64,000 nucleotides of DNA from assembly GCF_040907265.1 (NCBI RefSeq), contig NZ_JBFOHP010000002.1:6014001-6078000 (forward strand), given 5' to 3'. Under the pieces are notes generated by a model that worked only from the letters and a program-made list of their open reading frames with translations, made no database searches and had not been told where the DNA came from. The translations under genes were made by a program, and so were the position numbers. This DNA is from Streptomyces sclerotialus. GTDB taxonomy: Bacteria > Actinomycetota > Actinomycetes > Streptomycetales > Streptomycetaceae. This document shows, piece after piece, positions 10,189 to 19,578 of the stretch. Each line of letters opens with the position of its first letter. Position 1 is the first letter of the stretch.

Positions 10189-10209
10189 CCGTTCGATTCG
10201 ATGCATGGA

Positions 10210-10245
10210 GAAGACCCTGACGGGCACTCGCCCGTCAGGGTCTTC
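10210..10245 (+). terminator. Strong terminator after clgR
   Basis: A perfect 15-bp stem pairs 10210-10224 with 10231-10245 around a 6-base loop, 22 bases after the clgR stop. Confidence 0.9.
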
Positions 10246-10303
10246 GCGTTGGATGTGACGCGGAGGGCCTGTTGCCCGAACTGCGGCATTTCCTGCGGTG
10301 AGG

Positions 10304-10334
10304 CATCGTTTAAACGATGGTCGAAACGGACCAT
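10304..10334. promoter_or_regulatory. Two overlapping dyads upstream of dps
   Basis: A perfect 16-base palindrome, CATCGTTTAAACGATG, lies at 10304-10319. It overlaps by 3 bases a second inverted repeat, ATGGTC-N6-GACCAT, at 10317-10334. Both lie within 56 bases of the dps start and look like operator sites for a dimeric regulator. They are far more AT-rich than their surroundings. Confidence 0.55.
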
Positions 10335-10359
10335 TCGCTCTGAAACAGGGAGTAAATGC

Positions 10360-10830
10360 ATGCCTGTCGTCAACAGCACGCTGTCCGAGAGCGACCGCAA
10401 GACGGTCGGCGACGCGCTCCAGGGCGCTCTGGTCGACCTGGTCGACCTGTCGCTCATCGCCAAGCAGGTCCACTGGAACGTCGTCGGTCCGCGCTTCCGG
10501 TCCGTCCACCTCCAGCTCGACGACGTCGTCGCCAGCGCCCGCGGCCACGCCGACACGGTCGCCGAGCGTGCCTCCGCGATCGGCGTGAACCCCGACGGCC
10601 GCGCCGAGACGATCGCGAAGACCAGTGGCGCAGGCCCCGTCGAGGCCGGCTGGATCAAGGACAACGACGCGGTGGGCACTCTCGTACGGGCCCTGGGCGC
10701 CGTCATCGAGCGGATGCGGGAACGTATCGCCGTCACCGACGAGCCGGACCCGGTCACCCAGGACATCCTGATCGGACTCACCGCCGACCTGGAGAAGCAC
10801 CACTGGATGTTCCAGGCCGAGGAGGCCTGA
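10360..10830 (+). CDS. dps: Dps-family ferritin-like DNA-protecting protein
   Basis: 156 residues, the usual Dps length. Dps proteins form 12-mers that oxidise and store iron and protect DNA. The ferroxidase signature is present: KQVHWNVVGPRFRSVHLQLD then HADTVAERA, giving the conserved His, Asp and Glu ligands. The ATG at 10360 follows an AGGGA-type site; the frame is open upstream through the clgR terminator and is not real there. It is in the position of DpsB in S. coelicolor, as I recall. Regulation probably acts at the two dyads immediately upstream. Confidence 0.92.
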   Translation: MPVVNSTLSESDRKTVGDALQGALVDLVDLSLIAKQVHWNVVGPRFRSVHLQLDDVVASARGHADTVAERASAIGVNPDGRAETIAKTSGAGPVEAGWIKDNDAVGTLVRALGAVIERMRERIAVTDEPDPVTQDILIGLTADLEKHHWMFQAEEA

Positions 10831-11042
10831 AGCGCACCCGGCGGAGGGACCGTTTCCGGCACGTGCCGCCGGATTCCGGCCGTGGCCTGACAGCCGCTGA
10901 CCGGCCTTGAACGGGGTTGGACCGGTCGGAGAGCAGTTCCGTCCGACCGCGTGTCGCGCATTGCGGAACGCGCCGTTCGTGCCCCAGTGCGCCCTCCCGC
11001 TGGATCTTCATGGCCGACTACCGTCGACCGGAGGAGGCAGTC

Positions 11043-11522
11043 ATGGCACGGCGCGGCTTCTTCTCCCGGCACCCGGTCCGGGGCGCGGGCGCAGAGGCGC
11101 CCGGGACACCGGGCCGCGGCCGGGTGGGGGCGCCAGGCAGCGGCCGGACGGCAGCGCCGCCGCGTGGTCAGGTGGGAGCACCCGGCCACGGTCCGGCGGA
11201 GCTGTTCCGCTCCGCACCGGGCCGCTGGGCCGCCGCGCTGCTGCTCGGGATGCTGTGGTGGTGGGCCGTGCTGCGACTGTTCTTCTGGCCCGAGGGAGCG
11301 GGGGTCGTGGAAGGTGCGATGGCAGCGGGCGGCTGGGGTCTGAGCCTGCTGCCGGTGCACTGCGTATCGCGCCAGACGCGCCGCGGTGGCGGCGGCCGCG
11401 TCGGCCCGGTCGGCTGGCGCCGCAGCGGCGGCTGCGTAGGCTCACCGACCGGCCCCGCTCTCACGGACCGGCTCACGGAGGCCTGGCGGCATCGGCGGTG
11501 GGGTGAGGGGGCGGGCCGGTGA
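11043..11522 (+). CDS. Hypothetical small membrane protein
   Basis: 159 residues, family not recognised. The first 55 residues are Gly/Ala/Pro/Arg-rich. One strongly hydrophobic Trp-rich helix follows at about 61-82 (WAAALLLGMLWWWAVLRLFF), then a weaker one at about 90-105 and a basic Gly/Arg-rich tail. The ATG at 11043 is preceded by GGAGGAGG (about 11030), an excellent ribosome binding site; an ATG 33 bases upstream in the same frame lacks one. Third-position G/C supports this frame over the overlapping alternatives. It is convergent with nei. Confidence 0.6.
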   Translation: MARRGFFSRHPVRGAGAEAPGTPGRGRVGAPGSGRTAAPPRGQVGAPGHGPAELFRSAPGRWAAALLLGMLWWWAVLRLFFWPEGAGVVEGAMAAGGWGLSLLPVHCVSRQTRRGGGGRVGPVGWRRSGGCVGSPTGPALTDRLTEAWRHRRWGEGAGR

Positions 11523-11599
11523 CGGCTTGATCCCGTCGTTCGTGTCCCCTCGCTCGTGGGAGCTCGGTCCGACTCCGGCCGGAGGGTCGGCTTCCGGCG

Positions 11600-12406
11600 T
11601 CAGCTTCCGGCTTCTGCCGGAGGGTCGGGCTGGCAGCGCGGGCACCAGTACGTGACGCGTGCCTGTGGTGCGGGCCCCTGCTCGGCGACCTGTACCGGCG
11701 TCTCGCAGCGCATGCAGGGCCGGCCGGCCCGGCTGTAGACCCACAGGCGCCGGTCCGGGCGCGCGCTCGGCGTGGTCGTACGGTCCAGGCGCTGTTTGTT
11801 CGCCTCCAGCAGCCGTTTCGCCAGCGTGACCGCCCGCTCCGGCCGCGGCAGGGCGCCCACCGGCAGCCATGGCGAGGCGCGCAGCAGGAAGCACAGCTCG
11901 CACTTGAAGACGTTTCCGATCCCGGCCAGATTCCGCTGGTCCAGCAGCGCCTCCCCGAGTGCCCGGTCCGGATCGGCCAGCAGCCGGCGCAGCGCCTCGT
12001 CGGGGTCCCAGTCCGGCCCCAGCAGGTCCGGGCCGAGGTGGCCGACGGCGTTCTCCTCGTCGGCGGTGCGCAGCAGTTCCAGTACGGGGAGGCGGTAGCC
12101 GACGGCGGTGCGTTCCGCCGTGCCCAGCACCGCACGGATCTGGTGGTCGGGCCCGCCGCGCCAGCGCTCGCCCGCCGCGTACACCCGCCAGGCGCCGTCC
12201 ATCCGCAGATGCGAGTGGAGTGTCAGGCCGCCCTCGACGCGAGTCAGCAGATGCTTGCCACGCGGCACCACCTCCAGCACGGAACGCCCGGCGAGATCGG
12301 TCGTGGCCAGCTTGGGCACGCGCAGATCCGTGCGGGTCAGCCGCTGCCCGGCCAGCGCCTTGTGCAGTTCAGCGGCGGCGCGCCAGACGGTGTCACCTTC
12401 GGGCAT
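11600..12406 (-). CDS. nei: Fpg/Nei-family DNA glycosylase (endonuclease VIII-like)
   Basis: Base-excision-repair glycosylase/AP lyase removing oxidised bases. 268 residues. The N-terminal MPEGDTVWRAA carries the catalytic Pro2 and Glu3 of the family, PRGKHLL carries the conserved Lys, and the C-terminal zinc finger is CMRC...CPRC. The ATG (complement of 12404-12406) is fixed by Pro2 chemistry; the open frame runs far upstream antisense of lhr and is spurious. In mycobacteria nei2 neighbours lhr; the same pairing here points to a shared repair role, but a hairpin separates the two genes. Confidence 0.92.
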   Translation of the reverse strand: MPEGDTVWRAAAELHKALAGQRLTRTDLRVPKLATTDLAGRSVLEVVPRGKHLLTRVEGGLTLHSHLRMDGAWRVYAAGERWRGGPDHQIRAVLGTAERTAVGYRLPVLELLRTADEENAVGHLGPDLLGPDWDPDEALRRLLADPDRALGEALLDQRNLAGIGNVFKCELCFLLRASPWLPVGALPRPERAVTLAKRLLEANKQRLDRTTTPSARPDRRLWVYSRAGRPCMRCETPVQVAEQGPAPQARVTYWCPRCQPDPPAEAGS

Positions 12407-12580
12407 GGCTCCATGATGCCGCGCGCGGGGTACGGGGTGCGCCGCGCGCGGTGCAGGGGCGGCGCGTGCCGGGGCTTGTCGGCCAGGTGGGCGGGGTGGC
12501 GGGGCGACTGGGCGCTCGCGGCGCTTCGGGCACCTCGGTGGCGCACCGTGATCGGCCGTCCGGTTCTCCGGCCGGGGCCA

Positions 12581-12608
12581 GGCGTTCGGCCGGACCCGGC
12601 CGAACGCC
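12581..12608 (-). terminator. Terminator after lhr
   Basis: A perfect 12-bp stem pairs 12581-12592 with 12597-12608 across a 4-base loop, 14 bases beyond the lhr stop on the minus strand. It lies between lhr and nei. Confidence 0.7.
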
Positions 12609-12621
12609 CGCGGCACAGCGC

Positions 12622-15600
12622 TCACGTCCGCAGCCGCAGCCCCCTCGGTGTCGCGAGGAAGCCCGCGCTCTCCAGTTCGCCGGCCAGGGGTGAGGTGAGG
12701 GCGGGGGAGCCGTTGATCCGCTCGACGGTGACCGCGCCCACGAGGCCGTTCCGTACGGCCGCCGCCAGCGCCTCCAGGGCGAGTCGTACCCGCGCCCCTC
12801 CGGACTCCTCCCCGGCCTGCCAGGCCAGCAGCGTCTTGCCGCCGCGCTCCATGTAGACCGCCAGCTCGCCGTCGACCACGACGACGAGCGAGCCCGCCTT
12901 GCGGCCGGGCTTGTGCGACGAGCCGTCCGGCGGCTCGGGCCAGGGCAGCGCCGCTCCGTACGCGTTGGCCGGGTCCGCGGCGGCCAGCACGACGGCGCGC
13001 GGGGCGCCGCCCCCGCGGGCCGGCCCCACCGGCTGCCAGGAGCCGCCGGGCGCGGACTCCTCGGCCGTACGGTCCCGGCTCGTACTGACCGCGCGCAGCC
13101 GGTCCACCGCGCCGTCCATCGCGAACTGCGCCGCGCCCAGTCCCTCGACGACGTATCCGCGGCGGGCCTGGCCCGTCTCCTCGAAGGCGGACAGCACCCG
13201 GTACGCCGCGGAGAAGCCGCCCTCGACCCCCTCGGCGGCCACCGCGCCCCGGGTGACGACGCCGTGCCGGTCCAGGAGGGTGTGGGCCAGCGCGTGCGCG
13301 CGGTGGGTGGGCTCCGGCTCCAGGGCGGGCAGCAGCGCCCAGCGGCCGGCGACCGTGGGCGGCCCGGACCGGGAGGCGGTGGGCCGGCCCGTCCGTCCGG
13401 TGGCGGCGGTGAGGCCGCCGTACCGGCCGCGCGGGGTGGCCCTGCGGGCCCGGTGCGCGGTGGCGCCGGCCGTACGGCCCGAGCCGAGCAGGGCACGCAG
13501 GGGTGCGAGGGTGTCGTTGGTCAGCCGCCCGGACCAGGCCAGGTCCCAGACCGCCTCGGCCAGTTGGGGATCGGTGGCCTCCGGGTGCGTGGTGGCGCGC
13601 ACCTGGTCGGCGATCTGCCGGAAGAACAGGCCGTACCCGGGCGCGAGGGCGTCCAGCACCGACTGGTGCAGCGGCGTCACCTCGAAGGGATGCGGCTGCG
13701 GGAGGAGGAGCGGCGCGGTGTCGGCCGGATACAGGGCGATCCAGCCGTCCTTGCCGGGCAGGGCGCCGGCGCCCGCCCACAGGACCTCGCCCATGGAGGT
13801 CAGTTCGTCGAGCATGGCGGGGGAGTAGCCCGCCACCCGGGACGGCAGGACGAGCCGCTCCAGGGCGGAGGCCGGCACCGGCGCACCCTGCAGCTGCTCG
13901 ACGGCGCGCATGAGCCCGTCGATGCCGCGCAGCCCCTGGCCGCCGACGCTCTGCCACTGGGGCAGGAAGGCGGCCAGCGCGGGCGGCGGCACCGGCTCCA
14001 GCTCGTGCCGCAGCGCGGCCAGTGACCGCCGCCGCAGTCGCCGCAGCACCTGCGCGTCGCACCACTCCTGGTGCACCCCGGACGGCGCGAACTCGCCCTG
14101 GACGACCCGGCCGGCTCCGGCGAGGCGGTGCAGCGCCCCGTCGGTGACGGCCGTGCCGAGGCCGAAGCGGGCGGCGGCCTGCTCGGAGGTGAACGGGCCG
14201 TGCGTCCGCGCGTACCGCGACAGCAGGTCGCCCAGCGGGTCCTTGACGGGCTCGGTGAAGGACTCGGGGACCCCCACCGGGAGCGCCGTGCCCAGGGCGT
14301 CGCGGAGCCGCCCGGCGTCCTCGACCGCGGCCCAGTGGTCGGCGCCCGCGACACGTACCCGGATGGCGCGGCGGGCGGCCGCCAGCTCCGCCGCCCAGGC
14401 GGGGTCCGCACCCCGCTCAACCAGCTCGTCGTCGGTCAGCGGCCCGAGGATGCGCAGCAGGTCGGCGAGGCCCTCGGCGTCCTTGACCTTGCGGTCGTCG
14501 GTCAGCCACTGCAGCTCGCGCTCCAGGTCGGTGAGGACCTCCGGGTCCAGCAGCTCGCGCAGGTCGGCCTGGCCCAGCAGCTCGGCGAGCAGCCGGGAGT
14601 CCAAGGAGAGCGCGGCCGCACGGCGCTCGGCGAGCGGGGAGTCGCCCTCGTACAGGAACTGCGCCACGTACCCGAAGAGCAGCGACCGGGCGAACGGGGA
14701 CGGCTCCTGGGTGGTCACCTCGACCAGCCGGACGCGGCGCGCCTCGATGTCCCCCATCAGCTCGGCCAGGCCCGGCACGTCGAACACGTCCTGCAAGCAC
14801 TCGCGGATGGCCTCGAGGACGATCGGGAAGGACCCGAACTCGCTCGCCACCTGGAGCAGTTGAGCGGCGCGCTGACGCTGCTGCCACAGGGGCGTGCGCT
14901 TGCCCGGATTGCGGCGGGGCAGCAGCAGTGCGCGGGCGGCGCACTCCCGGAACCGCGAGGCGAACAGTGCTGAGCCGCCCACCTGGTCGGTCACCACCTG
15001 GTCGACCTCGCCCTTGTCGAAGACGACGTCGGCGGCGCCCACCGGCGGCTGGTCGGGGTCGAACTGCGCGCCCGCGGCGTCCGGGTCGGTGTCCAGCAGG
15101 TCCAGGCCCATCAGGTCCGCGTCCGGCAGCCGCAGCACGATGCCGTCGTCGGCGTGCATCACCTGCGCGTCCATGCCGTACCGCTCGCTGAGCCGGGCGC
15201 CCAGGGACAGTGCCCAGGGGGCATGCACCTGCGCACCGAACGGCGAGTGCACCACCACCCGCCAGTCGCCCAGCTCGTCCCGGAAGCGCTCGACGACGAT
15301 CGTGCGGTCGTCGGGGACGTGGCCGCAGGCCTCGCGCTGCTCGGCGAGGTAGCTCAGCACGTTGCCCGCTGCCCAGTCGTCCAGCCCGGCGGCGGACAGC
15401 CGGGCCCGGGCCGCCTCCGGCTCCAGCGCGCCGATCTCCCGGAGGAACGCGCCGAGCGCGCGGCCCAGTTCGAGCGGGCGGCCGAGCTGGTCGCCCTTCC
15501 AGAAGGGCAGCCGGCCGGGCACACCGGGGGCGGGCGAGACCAGTACCCGGTCCCGGGTGATGTCCTCGATGCGCCAGGAGGTCGTACCGAGCGTGAAGAC

Positions 15601-17328
15601 GTCGCCGACCCGCGACTCGTACACCATCTCCTCGTCGAGCTCCCCGACGCGGCCGCCGCCCTTCTTGGGGTCGGCGCCGGCCAGGAACACGCCGAAGAGG
15701 CCGCGGTCGGGGATCGTGCCGCCGGAGGTGACGGCCAGCCGCTGGGCGCCCGGCCGTCCCGTGACGCTGTTCGCCACGCGGTCCCACACGATGCGCGGCC
15801 GCAGCTCCGCGAAGGCGTCCGAGGGATACCGCCCGGCCAGCATGTCCAGCACACCGGTGTACGCCGACTCCGGCAGCCCCGCGAACGGCGCGGCCCGCCG
15901 CACCACCGCCAGCAGCTCCTCGACGTCCCAGGCGTCCATCGACACCATCGCGACCAGCTGCTGGGCCAGCACGTCCAGCGGATTGGCCGGTACGCGCAGG
16001 GCCTCGATGGCCCCCTCCCGCATCCGCTCGGTGACCACGGCCGCCTGCACCAGGTCACCGCGGTACTTCGGGAAGACCACGCCCCTGGACACCGCGCCCA
16101 CCTGATGGCCCGCGCGGCCCACCCGCTGCAGTCCGGAGGCGACCGACGGCGGCGACTCCACCTGGACCACCAGGTCCACGGCGCCCATGTCGATGCCCAG
16201 CTCCAGACTGGAGGTGGCCACCACGGCCGGCAGCCGGCCCGCCTTCAGGTCCTCCTCGACCTGCGCGCGCTGTTCCTTGGACACCGAGCCGTGGTGCGCC
16301 CTGGCCAGGAGGGCGGGCGCCCCCTTCGCGCCGCCGGACTGGGCCATCAGGTCGGCGGGCGAGTGGTCCTCGGGCAGCGGCTCACCCGTGGCGCGCTCGT
16401 ACGCGATCTCGTTCAGCCGGTTGCACAGGCGCTCCGCGAGGCGCCGGGAGTTCGCGAAGACGATCGTCGAACGGTGCGCCTGTACGAGGTCGGCGATGCG
16501 CTCCTCGACGTGCGGCCAGATGGACGGCTTGTCGCCGCCCGTGTCGCCGCCGTCGGGCCCCGTCTCCTTCACGGGCGAGCCGCCCAGCTCCCCCAGGTCC
16601 TCGACGGGCACGACGACCGAGAGGTCGAACTCCTTCCCCGAGGGCGGCTGCACGATCTCCACCCGGCGGCGCGGCGACAGATAGCGCGCGACCTCCTCCA
16701 CGGGCCGGACCGTCGCCGACAGGCCGATGCGGCGGGCCGGGCGGGGCAACAGCTCGTCCAGGCGCTCCAGCGACAGCGCCAGATGCGCGCCGCGCTTCGT
16801 CCCGGCGACGGCGTGCACCTCGTCCAGGATCACCGTCTCCACGCCCGCCAGCGCGTCCCGCGCCTGCGAGGTCAGCATGAGGAACAGCGACTCGGGAGTG
16901 GTGATCAGGATGTCCGGCGGGCGGTTGGCGATCGAGCGGCGCTCGGCGGCGGGGGTGTCGCCGGAGCGGATGCCCACCCGGATGTCGGGCTCCGGCAGCC
17001 CGAGCCGGACCGACTCCTGGCGGATGCCGGTCAGCGGGGAGCGCAGATTCCGCTCGACGTCGACCGCGAGGGCCTTGAGCGGGGAGACGTACAGCACCCG
17101 GCAGCGCTTCTTGGCCTCGGCGGGCGGCGGGGTGCTCGCGAGGGAGTCCAGCGAGGCGAGGAAGGCGGCGAGGGTCTTGCCCGAGCCCGTCGGCGCGACG
17201 ACCAGGACATCGGAGCCCTCGTCGATGGCCCGCCAGGCGCCGTCCTGGGCGGCGGTGGGCGCGTGGAAGGCCCCCGTGAACCAGCCTCTGGTCGCGGGGG
17301 AGAAGGAATCGAGCGCGGTCCTCGCCAT
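12622..17328 (-). CDS. lhr: Large superfamily-2 ATP-dependent helicase Lhr
   Basis: 1568 residues. A 3'-to-5' DNA/RNA-DNA translocase of the large-Lhr type, implicated in repair of crosslinks and oxidative damage. Motifs in order: Q-like and Walker A VVAPTGSGKTLAAF (about residue 45), Ib/TPES (TTPESLFLML), DEVH box VILDEVHAVAGTKRG, SAT (GLSATV), a second RecA domain with TSSLELGIDMG and QRVGRAGH, then winged-helix and beta-barrel Lhr-core domains and the long C-terminal region seen in actinobacterial Lhr. The ATG at 17328 gives MARTALDSFSPATRGWF; 60 codons of upstream frame lack family character. It runs divergently from the AraC gene. Confidence 0.93.
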   Translation of the reverse strand: MARTALDSFSPATRGWFTGAFHAPTAAQDGAWRAIDEGSDVLVVAPTGSGKTLAAFLASLDSLASTPPPAEAKKRCRVLYVSPLKALAVDVERNLRSPLTGIRQESVRLGLPEPDIRVGIRSGDTPAAERRSIANRPPDILITTPESLFLMLTSQARDALAGVETVILDEVHAVAGTKRGAHLALSLERLDELLPRPARRIGLSATVRPVEEVARYLSPRRRVEIVQPPSGKEFDLSVVVPVEDLGELGGSPVKETGPDGGDTGGDKPSIWPHVEERIADLVQAHRSTIVFANSRRLAERLCNRLNEIAYERATGEPLPEDHSPADLMAQSGGAKGAPALLARAHHGSVSKEQRAQVEEDLKAGRLPAVVATSSLELGIDMGAVDLVVQVESPPSVASGLQRVGRAGHQVGAVSRGVVFPKYRGDLVQAAVVTERMREGAIEALRVPANPLDVLAQQLVAMVSMDAWDVEELLAVVRRAAPFAGLPESAYTGVLDMLAGRYPSDAFAELRPRIVWDRVANSVTGRPGAQRLAVTSGGTIPDRGLFGVFLAGADPKKGGGRVGELDEEMVYESRVGDVFTLGTTSWRIEDITRDRVLVSPAPGVPGRLPFWKGDQLGRPLELGRALGAFLREIGALEPEAARARLSAAGLDDWAAGNVLSYLAEQREACGHVPDDRTIVVERFRDELGDWRVVVHSPFGAQVHAPWALSLGARLSERYGMDAQVMHADDGIVLRLPDADLMGLDLLDTDPDAAGAQFDPDQPPVGAADVVFDKGEVDQVVTDQVGGSALFASRFRECAARALLLPRRNPGKRTPLWQQRQRAAQLLQVASEFGSFPIVLEAIRECLQDVFDVPGLAELMGDIEARRVRLVEVTTQEPSPFARSLLFGYVAQFLYEGDSPLAERRAAALSLDSRLLAELLGQADLRELLDPEVLTDLERELQWLTDDRKVKDAEGLADLLRILGPLTDDELVERGADPAWAAELAAARRAIRVRVAGADHWAAVEDAGRLRDALGTALPVGVPESFTEPVKDPLGDLLSRYARTHGPFTSEQAAARFGLGTAVTDGALHRLAGAGRVVQGEFAPSGVHQEWCDAQVLRRLRRRSLAALRHELEPVPPPALAAFLPQWQSVGGQGLRGIDGLMRAVEQLQGAPVPASALERLVLPSRVAGYSPAMLDELTSMGEVLWAGAGALPGKDGWIALYPADTAPLLLPQPHPFEVTPLHQSVLDALAPGYGLFFRQIADQVRATTHPEATDPQLAEAVWDLAWSGRLTNDTLAPLRALLGSGRTAGATAHRARRATPRGRYGGLTAATGRTGRPTASRSGPPTVAGRWALLPALEPEPTHRAHALAHTLLDRHGVVTRGAVAAEGVEGGFSAAYRVLSAFEETGQARRGYVVEGLGAAQFAMDGAVDRLRAVSTSRDRTAEESAPGGSWQPVGPARGGGAPRAVVLAAADPANAYGAALPWPEPPDGSSHKPGRKAGSLVVVVDGELAVYMERGGKTLLAWQAGEESGGARVRLALEALAAAVRNGLVGAVTVERINGSPALTSPLAGELESAGFLATPRGLRLRT

Positions 17329-17429
17329 GCACCCATCGTGCCTCGGGCCACTGACAACGGTCGGCCGACGAGCCGTCCGGACCGTGGACGCGCAGGTCAG
17401 CGGCGGCACGCCGGACGCAGAATGGGGGC

Positions 17430-18443
17430 ATGGGCAGCGGCGGGGGCGGCCCGGCGGAGGGCCGGGGGAGCGGAGGCGCCGGCGGACGTGCGTCCGGCGA
17501 GTGGGCACGGCACTGGCGGCACTCCGGGCTGCCCGGCCTCGACCTGCTGCGCGCCCGGTACGTGCGCCACACCTTTCCCCGCCACAGTCACGACGGGTTC
17601 GTGCTGGGCGCGGTGAGCGGTGGCATCGAGGAGGTGGGGCTGCCCGGGGGGACGGTGCGGGCCGGTGACGGCAGCGTCGTCATGATCAACCCGGAGGTGC
17701 CGCACACCGCGCGGGCGGGCGTCGCCGAGGGCTGGACGTACTCGACGCTGTACCCGTCCGCGGGGCTCGTCGCCGGCATCGCCGCCGAGACCACCACGCT
17801 CCGCGGTACCCCCGGTTTCGCGGAGACCTCCGTGCTGGACCGGAGCGCCGCCCGCCTCATCCACGAGGTGCACCGGGCGGCGGAGGAGGGCGACGCGCTG
17901 GCCGCCGACAGTGTGCTGCGGATCCTCGTCGCCCGGCTGCTGCGCGGATACGGCGGTTTCCTTCCGGCGCGCACGCCACGAACGGCCGGTGCCCTGCGGG
18001 CCGCACGCGCCCGTGACGTCCTGCGGGAACGGCTGGCCGAGCCGCCGTCCCTGGAAGAGCTCGCCGCGGAAGTGGGCACGAGCTCGTTCGCACTGCTGCG
18101 CGCCTTCAAGGACGCCTACGGGATCCCGCCGCACGCCTGGCTGACCAATGCCCGGGTACGCCGTGCCCGGCGGCTCCTGGAGAGCGGCAGCACGCCGGCG
18201 GAGGCCGCTGCCGCGGTCGGCTTCTCCGACCAGCCGCATCTGAACCGGCACTTCACGCGGATCGTCGGGGTGCCGCCCGGTGCGTACCGGCGGGAGCGCG
18301 GTGCCTCCGGACGCCGGTCCGCTTCGGAGGGCCGCTTCCCTTCGGAGGGCCGCTTCCCTTCGCAGGGCCGGCCGCTTTCCGGAGCTCGGCCACACGAGGG
18401 CGGCCGCAAGAACGTACAAGACCGCGGTGGCCGTCCCGCCTAG
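17430..18443 (+). CDS. AraC-family regulator with N-terminal cupin domain
   Basis: 337 residues. A Gly-rich N-terminus (1-30) is followed by a cupin ligand-binding domain (RHTFPRHSHDGFVLG, VVMINPEVPHTARAG) and two C-terminal HTHs (LEELAAEVGTSSFALLRAFK; AAAAVGFSDQPHLNRHFTRI). The last 45 residues are hydrophilic with a repeated SEGRFP unit, from an 18-bp DNA repeat near 18323-18365. It lies immediately before azlCD, which it probably regulates, perhaps in response to an amino acid. Its TAG stop falls within the possible -10 of azlC. Confidence 0.88.
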   Translation: MGSGGGGPAEGRGSGGAGGRASGEWARHWRHSGLPGLDLLRARYVRHTFPRHSHDGFVLGAVSGGIEEVGLPGGTVRAGDGSVVMINPEVPHTARAGVAEGWTYSTLYPSAGLVAGIAAETTTLRGTPGFAETSVLDRSAARLIHEVHRAAEEGDALAADSVLRILVARLLRGYGGFLPARTPRTAGALRAARARDVLRERLAEPPSLEELAAEVGTSSFALLRAFKDAYGIPPHAWLTNARVRRARRLLESGSTPAEAAAAVGFSDQPHLNRHFTRIVGVPPGAYRRERGASGRRSASEGRFPSEGRFPSQGRPLSGARPHEGGRKNVQDRGGRPA

Positions 18444-18452
18444 CTTGGCGAC

Positions 18453-19223
18453 GTGCCTGAACAGATCGAACAGACCACACCTCACGGGATACCGGACCCG
18501 CCGTGCGCCTCCTCGGACGCGTCGGGCAAGTCCGACGCCGCCGTCATCAGGGACGCGCTCGGCGTCGGCGTCGCCGTCGGCCTCTCCGGCTTCGCCTTCG
18601 GAGTCACCTCGGCGGGCGCGGGCCTGAGCGTGCTCCAGAGCTGCCTGCTCAGCCTCCTCGTGTTCACCGGAGCGTCGCAGTTCGCCCTGGTCGGCGCGCT
18701 GGGCGCGGGCGGCAACCCGTTCGCCGCCGCGGCCGGCGCGTTCTTCCTGGGCGCCCGCAACGCCTTCTACGGACTGCGGCTCTCCGGGCTGCTCGGCCAC
18801 CGGGCGCTGGTGAAGCCGTTCGCCGCCCACTGGGTCATCGACGAGACCTCCGCCGTCGCGTTCGCGCAGCCCGACAGGCGCAGCGCCCGCCTCGGCTTCA
18901 CCGTCACCGGACTGACGCTCTACATCCTGTGGAACCTCACCACGCTGGCCGGTGCGCTGGGCGCCGAGGCGCTGGGTGACACCGGCGCCTGGGGGCTGGA
19001 CGCGGCCGGGCCCGCCGCCTTCCTGGCGCTCCTCGGCCCCATGCTCAGGTCCACCGTGGAGCGCGCCGCCGCCGGCCTCGCCGTCGTCCTCATGCTCACC
19101 ACCCTGCCGGTGCTGCCCGCCGGAGTGCCGGTACTGGTCGCCGCGCTGGCCGCGCCCGCCGTGCTGCTGCTCCAGGGCGTCCGCTCCCGTAAGGCCCCGC
19201 ACGCACAGGAGGAGAGCCGGTGA
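18453..19223 (+). CDS. azlC: AzlC-family branched-chain amino acid exporter, large subunit
   Basis: 256 residues with about five to six hydrophobic helices from residue 30 on and the family segment LSGFAFGVTSAGAGLSVLQS. AzlC with AzlD exports branched-chain amino acids and analogues. The GTG at 18453 lies 9 bases after the AraC stop. No ribosome binding site is evident, but TAGCTT at 18441-18446 ends 6 bases before the GTG, so a leaderless transcript is possible. The stop overlaps the azlD GTG. Confidence 0.88.
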   Translation: MPEQIEQTTPHGIPDPPCASSDASGKSDAAVIRDALGVGVAVGLSGFAFGVTSAGAGLSVLQSCLLSLLVFTGASQFALVGALGAGGNPFAAAAGAFFLGARNAFYGLRLSGLLGHRALVKPFAAHWVIDETSAVAFAQPDRRSARLGFTVTGLTLYILWNLTTLAGALGAEALGDTGAWGLDAAGPAAFLALLGPMLRSTVERAAAGLAVVLMLTTLPVLPAGVPVLVAALAAPAVLLLQGVRSRKAPHAQEESR

Positions 19224-19528
19224 ACACCTGGATCGCGATCGGCGCCACGGCCGTCGGCTGTTACGTGCTCAAGTACGCGGGCCTGCTGGTACCCGCCGGC
19301 CTGCTGGAGCGCCCCCTCGTCAAGCGGCTCGCCGCGCTGCTGCCGGTGGTGCTGCTGGCCGCCCTCACCGCCCAGGAGACGCTCAGTGAAGGCGCCCGCC
19401 TCGTGCTGGACGCCAAGGTGGCCGGCGTCGGCGCGGCGGCCCTCGCCCTGATGCTGCGCGCGCCGTTCCTGCTGGTCGTCACCGTCGCCGTGGTGGTGAC
19501 GGCGGGAGTACGGGCGCTCGGCGGCTGA
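19220..19528 (+). CDS. azlD: AzlD-family small subunit of amino acid exporter
   Basis: 102 residues and four hydrophobic helices, the normal size for AzlD, the obligate small partner of AzlC. The GTG start overlaps the azlC TGA by 4 bases, so the two are coupled. A bidirectional hairpin follows. Confidence 0.88.
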   Translation: MNTWIAIGATAVGCYVLKYAGLLVPAGLLERPLVKRLAALLPVVLLAALTAQETLSEGARLVLDAKVAGVGAAALALMLRAPFLLVVTVAVVVTAGVRALGG

Positions 19529-19536
19529 TACGAAGG

Positions 19537-19571
19537 GCGGCGGGGCGCACGGCCTACGGGCGCCCCGCCGC
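19537..19571. terminator. Bidirectional terminator between azlD and the MFS gene
   Basis: A perfect 12-bp stem pairs 19537-19548 with 19560-19571, loop 11 bases, in the 50-base gap between convergent genes. Confidence 0.75.
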
Positions 19572-19578
19572 GGGCCTT

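Noticed and set aside
11600..14065. Very long nei reading frame of 821 codons
   Set aside because: Family N-terminus MPEGDTV with catalytic Pro2/Glu3 begins at 12406; everything upstream is antisense or out of frame to lhr.
15154..17616. Open frame of 820 codons antisense to lhr
   Set aside because: Same cause; Lhr helicase motifs on the other strand are unambiguous.
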